Origin: Mycobacteriales bacterium
GTDB taxonomy: Bacteria > Actinomycetota > Actinomycetes > Mycobacteriales > QHCD01
Direction: 5' to 3'
Assembly (NCBI GenBank): GCA_036497565.1
Contig: DASXJE010000208.1
Location: forward strand, 1 to 57,855
Length of the DNA stretch: 57,855 nt
Made by a program: the position numbers and the translations under genes. Position 1 is the first letter of the stretch; the number at the start of each line of letters is the position of its first letter. Under the pieces are notes generated by a model. It saw only the letters and a program-made list of their open reading frames with translations, did no database searches and was not told the DNA's origin. Shown piece by piece: positions 32,971 through 41,104 of the stretch.

Positions 32971-34329
32971 ATGGCAGATACGGTGCGTAGGTCCGGCGTC
33001 GACGTGGCGCACGAGCCGATCGAGGGCGACCTCGGGATCGGGCGGGACGACTACGCGGTCACCCGGGTGCCGGATGCGCAACGCAAGCACTGGTTCGTCG
33101 TCTTCCTGCAGCGCTACGGCCAGATGTCGGCCCTCTCGCAGTTTCTGCTCGGCGCGACGCTGGGCTTCGGGATGACCTTCTGGCGGGCCTTCCTCGCTCT
33201 CACTCTCGGCGCGGTGATCCTCGAGGTCGTCGCGGTGTTCACCGGCCTCGCCGGACAGCGCGAGGGCCTGAGCACCTCCCTGCTCACCCGCTGGACCGGA
33301 TTCGGACGCTACGGGTCGAGCGTTCTCGGACTGGTCATCACCATCAGCCTGATGGGTTGGTTCGGGGTGCAGAACGCCGTCTTCGCCCAGGGCCTGGTGT
33401 CGTTGCTGCCCCACGCCCTGCCGCTGTGGGCGTGGGAGGTGCTCACCGGAGCGTTGGTGACCGGGATCGTCATCTGGGGCTTCCTGTCGATGACGTGGAC
33501 GGCGTACATCACCGTGCCGGCCTTCGTGCTGCTGTGCTTCTATTCGATCGGCAAGGCGCTGCGTCACGAGTCACTCGGCGCGCTGGTCAACTCGCCGCAC
33601 CCGGGCCCGGCGCTCGGTCTCGGCGCCGGCGCGACACTCGTCGCCGGCGGGTTCATCGTCGGGGCCGTCATCAACCCGGACATGTGCCGGTTCAACCGCA
33701 GTGGCCGGGACGTGGTGGTCAACACCATCCTCGGAATCACCCTCGGCGAATACACCATCGGCCTGATCGGCGTACTGCTCGCGCACTATGCGAAGACCGC
33801 CAACGTCATCGGCATCGTGACGACGACGTCGGGCGCGGTCGGGGTCCTGATCCTGGTCGCGGCGACCACCAAGATCAACGACTGGAACCTCTACAGCGGA
33901 TCCCTGGGGCTGGCGAACTTCGTCGACACCGCATTCGGCCGGCGCATCCACCGCGGCCTGCTGACGCTCGTCGTCGGAGGCATCGGGACGCTGCTGTCCG
34001 CCCTCGGGATCCTCACCCACTTCATCAGCTTTCTGACCATCCTGGGCGTCGCGATTCCGCCAGTCGCCGCGATCATGGTGGTCGACTACTTCATCCTGAA
34101 GACCCACCGCGACGTGCTCGAGGCGACCCGCCGCACGGGGATCCCGGCGCATTGCCCCAATTGGAATATCGCCGGGTGGATCAGCTGGATCGTCGCCGGC
34201 CTGGTCGGCTACTACGTCGACTGGGGCATCGCCAGCGTCAACTCCCTGGTCGTCGCCGCCGTCATCTACTACGGACTCACCAAGGCGTTGGCGGTGACCC
34301 GTCCGGCGACCGCCGGGTCGGCCGCCTGA
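32971..34329 (+). CDS. NCS1 family permease (cytosine/purine/hydantoin type)
   Basis: 452 residues, about twelve membrane helices. The N-terminal region (FLQRYGQMSALSQFLLGATLGFGMTF) and GAVINPDMCRFNRSGRD match CodB-like members of nucleobase-cation-symport-1. It should import a nitrogen heterocycle such as a nucleobase, hydantoin or a related compound. The ATG at 32971 has CAGGAGGG about eight bases upstream. It is the first gene of a seven-gene coupled operon; the next gene begins at its stop codon. Confidence 0.9.
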   Translation: MADTVRRSGVDVAHEPIEGDLGIGRDDYAVTRVPDAQRKHWFVVFLQRYGQMSALSQFLLGATLGFGMTFWRAFLALTLGAVILEVVAVFTGLAGQREGLSTSLLTRWTGFGRYGSSVLGLVITISLMGWFGVQNAVFAQGLVSLLPHALPLWAWEVLTGALVTGIVIWGFLSMTWTAYITVPAFVLLCFYSIGKALRHESLGALVNSPHPGPALGLGAGATLVAGGFIVGAVINPDMCRFNRSGRDVVVNTILGITLGEYTIGLIGVLLAHYAKTANVIGIVTTTSGAVGVLILVAATTKINDWNLYSGSLGLANFVDTAFGRRIHRGLLTLVVGGIGTLLSALGILTHFISFLTILGVAIPPVAAIMVVDYFILKTHRDVLEATRRTGIPAHCPNWNIAGWISWIVAGLVGYYVDWGIASVNSLVVAAVIYYGLTKALAVTRPATAGSAA

Positions 34330-34374
34330 TGCGGATCGGAATCGACGTCGGGGGCACCAACACCGACGCCGTCC
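32971..34374 (+). other. Start of the heterocycle-catabolism operon (32971-40492): coupling summary
   Basis: Genes from 32971 to 40403 are joined by overlaps with no intergenic bases: 1 base (TGATG at 34327-34331), 20 bases (35881-35900), then four-base GTGA overlaps at 36978, 38072, 39463 and 39801. An ATGA overlap at 40400 leads into a 30-codon ORF. This strongly suggests one transcript and coupled translation. A weak TTGACG-N17-TGTTCT promoter candidate lies at 32887-32915. Confidence 0.6.
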
Positions 34375-35900
34375 TGATGGACGGGCGCACCGTCCTCGCC
34401 GAGTTCAAGACGCCGACGACGCCGGAGGTGACGGGCGGAATCGTCGCCGCGCTCGACGGCCTGCAGGCCGGCCGGCCGTTCCCACCGGCCGACGTGACCG
34501 CGGTGATGATCGGGACGACGCACTTCACCAACGCCGTCGTCGAAGCGGAGCGGCTGTCGCGGACCGCCACCGTGCGGCTGGGCCTGCCCGCGACCGCAGG
34601 TCTGCCGCCGATGACCGACTGGCCGGCGCAACTCCGTCGGGCGCTCGGGGAGCACGTTTATCTCTGTCACGGCGGGTACGAGTTCGACGGGCGGCTCATC
34701 TCGGACTTCGACGAGTCGGAGGTGCGGGCGGCCGCGGCCGACATCGCCGCGAAGGGCATTCAATCCGTCGCGGTCTCCTCCGTCTTCTCGCCGGTCAACC
34801 CGGAGATGGAGTTGCGCGCGGCCGACGTACTGCGGGAGGTCATCCCCGGCCTCGCGGTCAGCGTGTCGCACGAGATCGGGCGGGTCGGACTGCTCGAGCG
34901 GGAGAACGCGACCATCCTCAACGCGTGCCTCCGTGAACTCGCCGAGCACATCACCGCCGCGCTCGAGAAGTCGGTGCGGGGCGCGGGCATCGAGGCACCG
35001 GTCTACATCAGCCAGAACGACGGCACGCTGATGAGCGTCGACTACTGCCGGCAGTACCCGGTGGCCACCTTCGCGTCCGGCCCGACGAACTCCATGCGCG
35101 GGGCGGCGTTCCTCTCGGGGCGGAGCGACTGTGTGGTCGTCGACGTCGGCGGTACGACGAGCGACGTCGGCGCCCTCGTGCACGGCTTCCCGAGGGAGGC
35201 GGCGGTCGCCGTCGACATCGGCGGTGTACGGACCAATTTCCGGATGCCCGACGTGCTCTCCGTCGGACTGGGTGGTGGCAGCCTGGTCGCCCGCGCGGAG
35301 GAGGCGGTGACGGTCGGTCCACGCAGCGTCGGCTACGCGATCCGGGACCGGGCGCTGGTCTTCGGCGGCGACACCGTGACCGCGACCGATCTTGTCGTCG
35401 CCGCCGGCATGTGCGTCGTCGGGGATCCGGCCCGGGTCGCCGACCTCGACGCAGACCTCGTCCGGGCCGGTGTGCGGCACATGCAGGAGCGTCTCGCGGA
35501 GCTGGTCGACCGCGTGAAGACCAGCGCCGATCCGCTGCCGGTCGTCGTCGTCGGTGGCGGAAGCATTCTGCTCGAAGATCACCTCGAGGGTGCCTCGGAG
35601 ATCCTCAAGCCCGACCACTTCGCGGTGGCCAACGCAATCGGCGCGGCGATCGCCCAGGTGGGCGCGGAGGTCGACAAGGTCTTCTCGCTCGCCGAGCTGC
35701 CCCGCGAGCAGGCGCTCGACTCGGCCCGCCAGGAGGCCGTCGCCAAGGCGACCGCCGCCGGTGCGCAGGCGTCGACGGTGCAGATCGTCGACGTCGAAGA
35801 GGTTCCGCTGGCCTACCTTCCGAGCAACGCGGTGCGGATCCGGGTGAAGGCCGTCGGCGACCTGCCCCTGGGTGGTGAGGATGTCGCGGCTGGTACATGA
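34329..35900 (+). CDS. Hydantoinase/oxoprolinase (HyuA) family ATPase-like protein
   Basis: 523 residues. It has the acetate/sugar-kinase-type phosphate loop MRIGIDVGGTNTDAVLMDG at the N-terminus, MIGTTHFTNAVVEAERLSR, and a second phosphate motif VVDVGGTTSDVGALV. It ends with VVVVGGGSILLED. HyuA-type subunits couple ATP hydrolysis to opening cyclic amides such as hydantoins or 5-oxoproline. It is shorter than full HyuA chains, and no HyuB is present; two DUF917 proteins follow instead, a known association. The ATG shares its A with the preceding stop. Confidence 0.9.
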   Translation: MRIGIDVGGTNTDAVLMDGRTVLAEFKTPTTPEVTGGIVAALDGLQAGRPFPPADVTAVMIGTTHFTNAVVEAERLSRTATVRLGLPATAGLPPMTDWPAQLRRALGEHVYLCHGGYEFDGRLISDFDESEVRAAAADIAAKGIQSVAVSSVFSPVNPEMELRAADVLREVIPGLAVSVSHEIGRVGLLERENATILNACLRELAEHITAALEKSVRGAGIEAPVYISQNDGTLMSVDYCRQYPVATFASGPTNSMRGAAFLSGRSDCVVVDVGGTTSDVGALVHGFPREAAVAVDIGGVRTNFRMPDVLSVGLGGGSLVARAEEAVTVGPRSVGYAIRDRALVFGGDTVTATDLVVAAGMCVVGDPARVADLDADLVRAGVRHMQERLAELVDRVKTSADPLPVVVVGGGSILLEDHLEGASEILKPDHFAVANAIGAAIAQVGAEVDKVFSLAELPREQALDSARQEAVAKATAAGAQASTVQIVDVEEVPLAYLPSNAVRIRVKAVGDLPLGGEDVAAGT

Positions 35901-36981
35901 GGAGGACCTCGACGACCTCGCCCGGGGCGCGGCCGTCCTCGGGACGGGCGGCGGAGGCAACCCCTACATCGGCAAGCTGATGGCCCAGCAGGCGATCCGC
36001 GAGCATGGTCCGGTGACCCTCGTCGACGCCGCCGAGGTTCCCGACGATGCGGTCGTGGTGCAGGCGGCGATGATGGGCGCGCCGACGGTCATGGTGGAGA
36101 AGTTGCCCCGGGGCGACGAGGCCGCGCAGGCGTTCTCGATGCTCGAGGAGTTCCTCGGCCGGCCCGTGACACATGTGGTGTGCGGTGAGGCCGGGGGAGT
36201 CAACTCCACCATTCCGTTCGTCGTGGCCGCGACGCTCGGGCTTCCGCTCGTCGATGCCGACGGCATGGGCCGCGCCTTTCCCGAGCTGCAGATGGTGATG
36301 CCGGGCCTGCTCGGCGTGTCGGCGACGCCACTGGTCGTGGCCGACGAGAAGGGAAACAGCATTCTGCTGCGCACCGTCGGCAACCGGTGGACGGAGCGGC
36401 TCGCCCGGACGGCGACGATCGAGATGGGCTGCTCGTCGGCTTTCGCGTCCTACGTCATGAGCGGACAGCAACTGCGCGACACGATGGTGCTGGGCACCTT
36501 GAGCCTGTGCCAGGACATCGGCCGGCTCATCGTCCGGGCGCGGGCGCAGCACCGCGATCCGGTGCGCGCGGTCGCCGACCGGCTCGACGGCCGGCCGGTG
36601 TTCACCGGACGGGTGGTCGACATCGAGCGGCGTACCGAGACCGGATTCGCCCGGGGACGCGCGGTGCTGTCCGGGACCGGCGACGACGCCGGCTCCGACC
36701 TGGTGCTCAACTTCCAGAACGAGCACCTGGTCGCGACACGTGACGGATCGGTCGTCGCCTCCGTGCCCGACCTCATCATCGTGCTGGACAGCGACACGGC
36801 GGAGCCGGTCACCACCGAGGAGATCCGTTACGGCTTCCGGGTATCGGTGCTCGTCGCACCCTGCGACCCGCGCTGGCGCACCGAGGCCGGCCTCGAGTTG
36901 GTCGGGCCGCGCTACTTCGGCTACCCGTTCGACTACATCGCCCTCGAGGACCGATTGAGCACCGGGACCGGTACACCGTGA
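35881..36981 (+). CDS. DUF917 family protein, copy 1
   Basis: 366 residues. Family motifs include ARGAAVLGTGGGGNPYIGKLM, MMGAPTVMVEKLP, CGEAGGVNSTIPFVVAATL and DADGMGRAFPELQM. DUF917 proteins accompany or are fused to HyuA-like subunits and may form part of a cyclic-amide-processing complex; no activity is proven. The ATG at 35881 is preferred over GTG 35872. The gene overlaps the HyuA gene by 20 bases. It has a paralogue immediately downstream. Confidence 0.88.
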   Translation: MSRLVHEEDLDDLARGAAVLGTGGGGNPYIGKLMAQQAIREHGPVTLVDAAEVPDDAVVVQAAMMGAPTVMVEKLPRGDEAAQAFSMLEEFLGRPVTHVVCGEAGGVNSTIPFVVAATLGLPLVDADGMGRAFPELQMVMPGLLGVSATPLVVADEKGNSILLRTVGNRWTERLARTATIEMGCSSAFASYVMSGQQLRDTMVLGTLSLCQDIGRLIVRARAQHRDPVRAVADRLDGRPVFTGRVVDIERRTETGFARGRAVLSGTGDDAGSDLVLNFQNEHLVATRDGSVVASVPDLIIVLDSDTAEPVTTEEIRYGFRVSVLVAPCDPRWRTEAGLELVGPRYFGYPFDYIALEDRLSTGTGTP

Positions 36982-38075
36982 GCAGGACGATCGCCCGTCA
37001 GGACCTGGTGGACCTTGCCTACGGTGCGGCGCTGTTGGGCTCCGGCGGCGGTGGAGATCCTTACATCGGCCGGCTGCTGGTGGAGCGGGCGCTCGACCGC
37101 GGGCGCACCGTGACGGTGTGGGATCTCGACGAGGTGCCCGACGACGGGCTGGTCATCTCCACGGCCATGATGGGCGCGCCGACCGTCATGGTGGAAAAGC
37201 TGCCGTCCGGCACGGAGGGTGTCACGGCGCTGCGCGCACTAGAGGAGCAGCTGGGGCAGCAGGCGGTCGCGACGATCCCGATGGAGTGCGGCGGTCTGAA
37301 CTCGACGCTGCCGCTCGTCGTCGCCGCCGAGGCCGGCATCCCGGTCATCGACGCCGACGGCATGGGTCGGGCCTTTCCCGAACTGCAGATGGAGACGTTC
37401 CACGTCTACGGCGTGTCAGGCAGTCCGATGACCATCGCCAACGAGCATGGCGACGTCGTCACCGTCTCGGCCCGGGACAACTGGGCGATGGAGTGGTTGG
37501 CTCGCGGCATCTGCGTCCGCATGGGAGGCGCCGCGATGATCGCCGAGTATTCGATGACGGGTGCGACCGCCAAGCGGGTGTCCATCCCGGGAACGCTCGG
37601 TCTCGGGATCAGCCTTGGTGCAGCGGTACGCCGCGCGCGGGAGCGCCACGACGATCCGTTGGAGCACCTCGCCGAAGCACTGGGCTCGATCTCCTACCTC
37701 GGCCCGCGGCTGATCTTCGAGGGCAAGGTGGAGGACGTGTTCCGGCAGACGACCGGAGGATTCGTCAAGGGCCACGCGCTGATCCGGTCCCACGGCTCTG
37801 ACGAGCAGATGAGAATCGCCTTCCAGAACGAGAACCTGATCGCCGAGGTCGACGGGCAGGTGCTGGCTGTCGTGCCCGACCTCATCTGCATTCTCGCCGC
37901 CGAGACGGCCGAGCCGATCACGACGGAGAGCCTGCGCTACGGCCACCGCGTCAAGGTCGTCTCGATCACGCCGCCGGAGATCATGCGGACGCCCGAGGCG
38001 CTTCAGGTCTTCGGGCCGCAGGCGTTCGGCCTCGATGTCGCCTACGTGCCGTCTTGTGTACGGTCCTTCCGGTGA
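36978..38075 (+). CDS. DUF917 family protein, copy 2
   Basis: 365 residues, clearly paralogous to the preceding gene: YGAALLGSGGGGDPYIGRLL, MMGAPTVMVEKLPSG, and an identical DADGMGRAFPELQM segment. Copy 2 has MECGGLNSTLP where copy 1 has CGEAGGVNSTIP, so the central segment has diverged. The two may form a heteromer. The GTG start overlaps the preceding stop by four bases. Confidence 0.88.
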   Translation: MSRTIARQDLVDLAYGAALLGSGGGGDPYIGRLLVERALDRGRTVTVWDLDEVPDDGLVISTAMMGAPTVMVEKLPSGTEGVTALRALEEQLGQQAVATIPMECGGLNSTLPLVVAAEAGIPVIDADGMGRAFPELQMETFHVYGVSGSPMTIANEHGDVVTVSARDNWAMEWLARGICVRMGGAAMIAEYSMTGATAKRVSIPGTLGLGISLGAAVRRARERHDDPLEHLAEALGSISYLGPRLIFEGKVEDVFRQTTGGFVKGHALIRSHGSDEQMRIAFQNENLIAEVDGQVLAVVPDLICILAAETAEPITTESLRYGHRVKVVSITPPEIMRTPEALQVFGPQAFGLDVAYVPSCVRSFR

Positions 38076-39466
38076 CCTACGACCGCATCATCCGAGGCGG
38101 CACCCTCGCCACCGCCGACAAGGTCTACGACGCCGACATCGGCATCATGGGCGGGCGCATCACTGCCATCGCCGAGGAGCTCTCCGACCCAGACGCCGAC
38201 ATCATCGACGCATCCGGCCTCGTCGTCGCTCCGGGTGGGATCGACGTACACACCCATTTCGACACCGGGATCGGGGAGTCGTCGACCGCGGACGACTACA
38301 CATCCGGATCGCGGGCGGCAGCCGCCGGCGGGATCACCACTTTCGTCAACTTCGCCTTCCAGGAGCCCGGTCGGGGACTGTCGGCCGCACTCGATCGCGA
38401 AGTGGGCAAGGCGGCCGGTCGATCGGTGATCGACTACGGCTTCCACATCGCGATCACGGACCTCTCCCCGCCCGGGGTGCTCGACGAACTGCCGGCGCTG
38501 GTGCAAAACGGCTTCAGCAGCATCAAGGTCTTCACCGCCAACGCCGGGATGGCACTCGGCGACCCGGACGTGCTCCGGGTGCTGCGCGCCGCCGCCGACG
38601 TCGACGTGATGGTGAACGTCCACGCGGAGGACGCGTCGCTCATCGACCACCTCACCGACGAGTTGCTGCGGGCCGGGCACCGTGACGTCGCCCATCTCGT
38701 CGAGGCCCGACCGGCGCAGGCGGAGGCGATCGCCACCGCGCGCGTGGCCGCCTACGCCGCCGCACTCGGTGCGACCGTCTACTTCGTCCACCTCTCGTGC
38801 CGGAGCGCCCTCGACGCGGTGCGGCAGGCGAGGCGCGACGGATCGCGGGTCTACGTCGAGACGCGGCCGGCGTACCTCTACCTGTCCGCCGACCGCTACA
38901 CCCTTCCGGCGAGGGAGGGCAACAAGTACGTGTGCTGGCCGCCGCTGCGTACGGTCGACGACCAGAAAGCCTTGTGGGAAGGGCTGCGGGACGGCGAGAT
39001 CCAGACTTACGCCACCGACCACACGACCTGGCTGGCCGGACAGAAGATGGATCCCGCGTTGTCCTTCGCCGAGATCCCCGGCGGGGTCTCCAACGTGCAG
39101 ACGAGCCTGGGAATGCTCTATGCCGAGGGCGTTGCGACGAAGCGGATATCGATGGCCACCTTCGTGTCGGTGACGTCGACCAACCCAGCGAAGCTGTTCG
39201 GCTTGTGGCCGCGGAAGGGCACGCTCGCGGTCGGCTCGGACGCCGACCTCGTGCTCATCGACCCGGACCGATCGTTCCGGGTCACCGAACCCGTCATGCA
39301 CTCGCGCTCGGACTTCGACCCCTACGAGGGCTATGAGGCGCACGGGTGGCCGGTCCTGACGGTCTCGCGGGGTGAGGTGGTCGCCCGGGACGGCACGATC
39401 ACCGCGACACCCGGGCGGGGCCAGTTGCTGCGGCGCGGCCGTTACCAGGACCCGGAGGACGCGTGA
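38072..39466 (+). CDS. Dihydropyrimidinase/hydantoinase-like amidohydrolase
   Basis: 464 residues of the cyclic-amidohydrolase family. Metal ligands are the HTHFD motif (VAPGGIDVHTHFDTG), a carboxylatable Lys in FSSIKVFTAN, and His in NVHAED and YFVHLSC. The final Asp is in TYATDHTTW. All key residues are present, so it should hydrolyse a cyclic imide or amide ring. The GTG at 38072 overlaps the DUF917 stop. Together with the NCS1 permease and HyuA-like protein it points to breakdown of an imported N-heterocycle. Confidence 0.9.
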   Translation: MTYDRIIRGGTLATADKVYDADIGIMGGRITAIAEELSDPDADIIDASGLVVAPGGIDVHTHFDTGIGESSTADDYTSGSRAAAAGGITTFVNFAFQEPGRGLSAALDREVGKAAGRSVIDYGFHIAITDLSPPGVLDELPALVQNGFSSIKVFTANAGMALGDPDVLRVLRAAADVDVMVNVHAEDASLIDHLTDELLRAGHRDVAHLVEARPAQAEAIATARVAAYAAALGATVYFVHLSCRSALDAVRQARRDGSRVYVETRPAYLYLSADRYTLPAREGNKYVCWPPLRTVDDQKALWEGLRDGEIQTYATDHTTWLAGQKMDPALSFAEIPGGVSNVQTSLGMLYAEGVATKRISMATFVSVTSTNPAKLFGLWPRKGTLAVGSDADLVLIDPDRSFRVTEPVMHSRSDFDPYEGYEAHGWPVLTVSRGEVVARDGTITATPGRGQLLRRGRYQDPEDA

Positions 39467-39804
39467 ACGCGACACCGCCCGAGCCGACCGTCACGATTTC
39501 GCGCCGGCAGGTCTACGAGTTGCTCGCGCACCTGGTCGCGAGCGCCGACCTCTGCGCCGTCGAGCCGAGCTACTACGGCACTTTCCGGCTGCTCGACGCG
39601 GCCGGCAAGCTTGCCGGTGTCGCCGTCGGCTCCGGCCTGGACGACGAATGGCTCGCCGACCTGCGGTCCGACATCGAGCAGAACAAGACGCTGATGATGA
39701 GCGATCGCGCGGCATACTACGAATATCTGCCCCAGGTCACCAAACGGGTGGCGCAGCACCTCATGGATACCGTCCCGGCCGACGACACGACTGCGACGCC
39801 GTGA
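39463..39804 (+). CDS. Small conserved protein, probably DUF6092
   Basis: 113 residues with no membrane helix. Mostly helical: RRQVYELLAHLVASADLCAVEPSYYGTFRLLDAA, SDIEQNKTLMMSDRAAYYEYL. It resembles the DUF6092 group as I recall it, but no function is known. Its place inside the operon, with four-base overlaps on both sides, suggests a subunit or small accessory of the pathway. Confidence 0.7.
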   Translation: MNATPPEPTVTISRRQVYELLAHLVASADLCAVEPSYYGTFRLLDAAGKLAGVAVGSGLDDEWLADLRSDIEQNKTLMMSDRAAYYEYLPQVTKRVAQHLMDTVPADDTTATP

Positions 39805-40403
39805 CGACCGCACCGGCTCGTGGCGACTACGTCGACCCGCACGACCTGCTGGGTCTGATCCGCTCCCGTCGGGTGGTGCGAGATCTCACCCCCGAGCCGG
39901 TGAGTGACGACGACCTGATGATGGTCCTCGAGGCGGGTTTGTGGGCGACCAGCGGGGGAAACAACCGCATCCACCGGTTCCTGGTGGTTCGCGACCCGCG
40001 CACGGTTCGACTCATGGTCGACGTGTCCCCGGGAATCTTCTCGCCGCCCGGTGTCATGATCGTCGTGTGCGCCGACCTCGACGTCGCCGAACGCCTCGAG
40101 CTGGACATGGAACGCTACAAGACCCCGTGGATCGACGTCGGTACGGCGGCGATGAACATGATGATGCAGGCGCATGCGCTCGGCCTCGGCAGTTGCCCGG
40201 CGACGTCGTTCAGCAGATCGGGGATCGAGGCGGTCCTCGAGCTCCCGCCGCAGGCGCTGCCCGCGCTGATCCTGCAGGTCGGACACCGACCCGCGGGCAC
40301 CGGTGCCGCAACCCGGCCGACCGGGGCGTCGTCCCGCCTGGCGCGGTTCGTGTACTGGGAGCGGTACGGGCACACGCGTCCCGAACTCGGGAGGCGAGCA
40401 TGA
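39801..40403 (+). CDS. Nitroreductase family flavoprotein
   Basis: 200 residues of the FMN-dependent nitroreductase fold: LIRSRRVVRDLTPEPVSDDDL, ATSGGNNRIHRFLVVRD, and DVGTAAMNMMMQAHALGLGS. Such enzymes reduce nitro groups, quinones or unsaturated rings using NAD(P)H. In this operon it might reduce a ring double bond before hydrolysis, a role comparable to dihydropyrimidine dehydrogenase; this is inference. The GTG at 39801 overlaps the preceding stop. Confidence 0.87.
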   Translation: MTTAPARGDYVDPHDLLGLIRSRRVVRDLTPEPVSDDDLMMVLEAGLWATSGGNNRIHRFLVVRDPRTVRLMVDVSPGIFSPPGVMIVVCADLDVAERLELDMERYKTPWIDVGTAAMNMMMQAHALGLGSCPATSFSRSGIEAVLELPPQALPALILQVGHRPAGTGAATRPTGASSRLARFVYWERYGHTRPELGRRA

Positions 40404-40492
40404 GTCAACGCTTGTATCGTTTCGTCTCGGACCGCACCGGGCCCCCCACGGATGCGGTTCCGGGAACCCCCGGCTCGTCGTTTCCCCCATAG
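40400..40492 (+). CDS. Possible 30-residue small protein at the operon end
   Basis: An ATG overlapping the nitroreductase stop (ATGA) opens a 30-codon frame beginning MSQRLYRFVSD and ending in a Pro/Gly/Ser-rich tail. A strong Shine-Dalgarno, GGGAGG (40389-40394), lies five bases upstream. No homologue is recognised. It may be a genuine small protein or a chance frame. Confidence 0.35.
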   Translation: MSQRLYRFVSDRTGPPTDAVPGTPGSSFPP

Positions 40493-40531
40493 CGGCGGCC
40501 CGGGGGATTCTCGGACACTCCAGGAGTCACG

Positions 40532-41104
40532 ATGCAGGTGTTCCTCGAGACCGATCGTCTTCTGTTGCGGCGTTTCACCGCAGACGACGGCCACAATCTC
40601 GTTGACCTCGACAGCGATCCCGACGTGATGCACTACGTCACCGGCGGCCGAACCACGCCGCTGGAGGAGGTCACCGACGACCTGCTTCCGACGTATCTCG
40701 ACTACTACCGTCGATTTGACGGTTACGGGTTCTGGGCCGTGATCGAGAAGGCCACGTCGGAGTTCCTGGGCTGGTTCCACTTCCGCCCGGCGCCCGGCGA
40801 CGCCGCGGACGAGGTCGAGCTCGGTTACCGGCTGCGTCGGTTTGCCTGGGGGAAGGGCTACGCGGCCGAGGGATCACGCGCGCTGATCGACAAGGGTTTC
40901 TCGGAGCTGGGGGTACGCCGGGTGCATGCGGAGACCCTCGCCGTACACACTGCATCGCGTCGGGTCATGGAGAAGGCCGGACTGCGTTACGTCCGCACCT
41001 TCCATCAGGACTGGCCGTATGCCATTCCGGGCGACGAGCACGGCGACGTGGAATATGCCCTGACCAGACAGGAATGGGACGGGGGTCGCCGGGCTGGTCA
41101 GTGA
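40532..41104 (+). CDS. GNAT acetyltransferase (RimJ/RimL type)
   Basis: 190 residues. The acetyl-CoA loop is RRFAWGKGYAAEGSRAL, followed by RVHAETLAVHTASRRVMEKAGL. It starts LETDRLLLRRFTADD, typical of RimJ/RimL-like enzymes acting on protein N-termini or small amines; the substrate is unknown. AGGAG lies about six bases before the ATG. Its stop overlaps the end of the convergent GH3 gene by seven bases. Confidence 0.87.
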   Translation: MQVFLETDRLLLRRFTADDGHNLVDLDSDPDVMHYVTGGRTTPLEEVTDDLLPTYLDYYRRFDGYGFWAVIEKATSEFLGWFHFRPAPGDAADEVELGYRLRRFAWGKGYAAEGSRALIDKGFSELGVRRVHAETLAVHTASRRVMEKAGLRYVRTFHQDWPYAIPGDEHGDVEYALTRQEWDGGRRAGQ

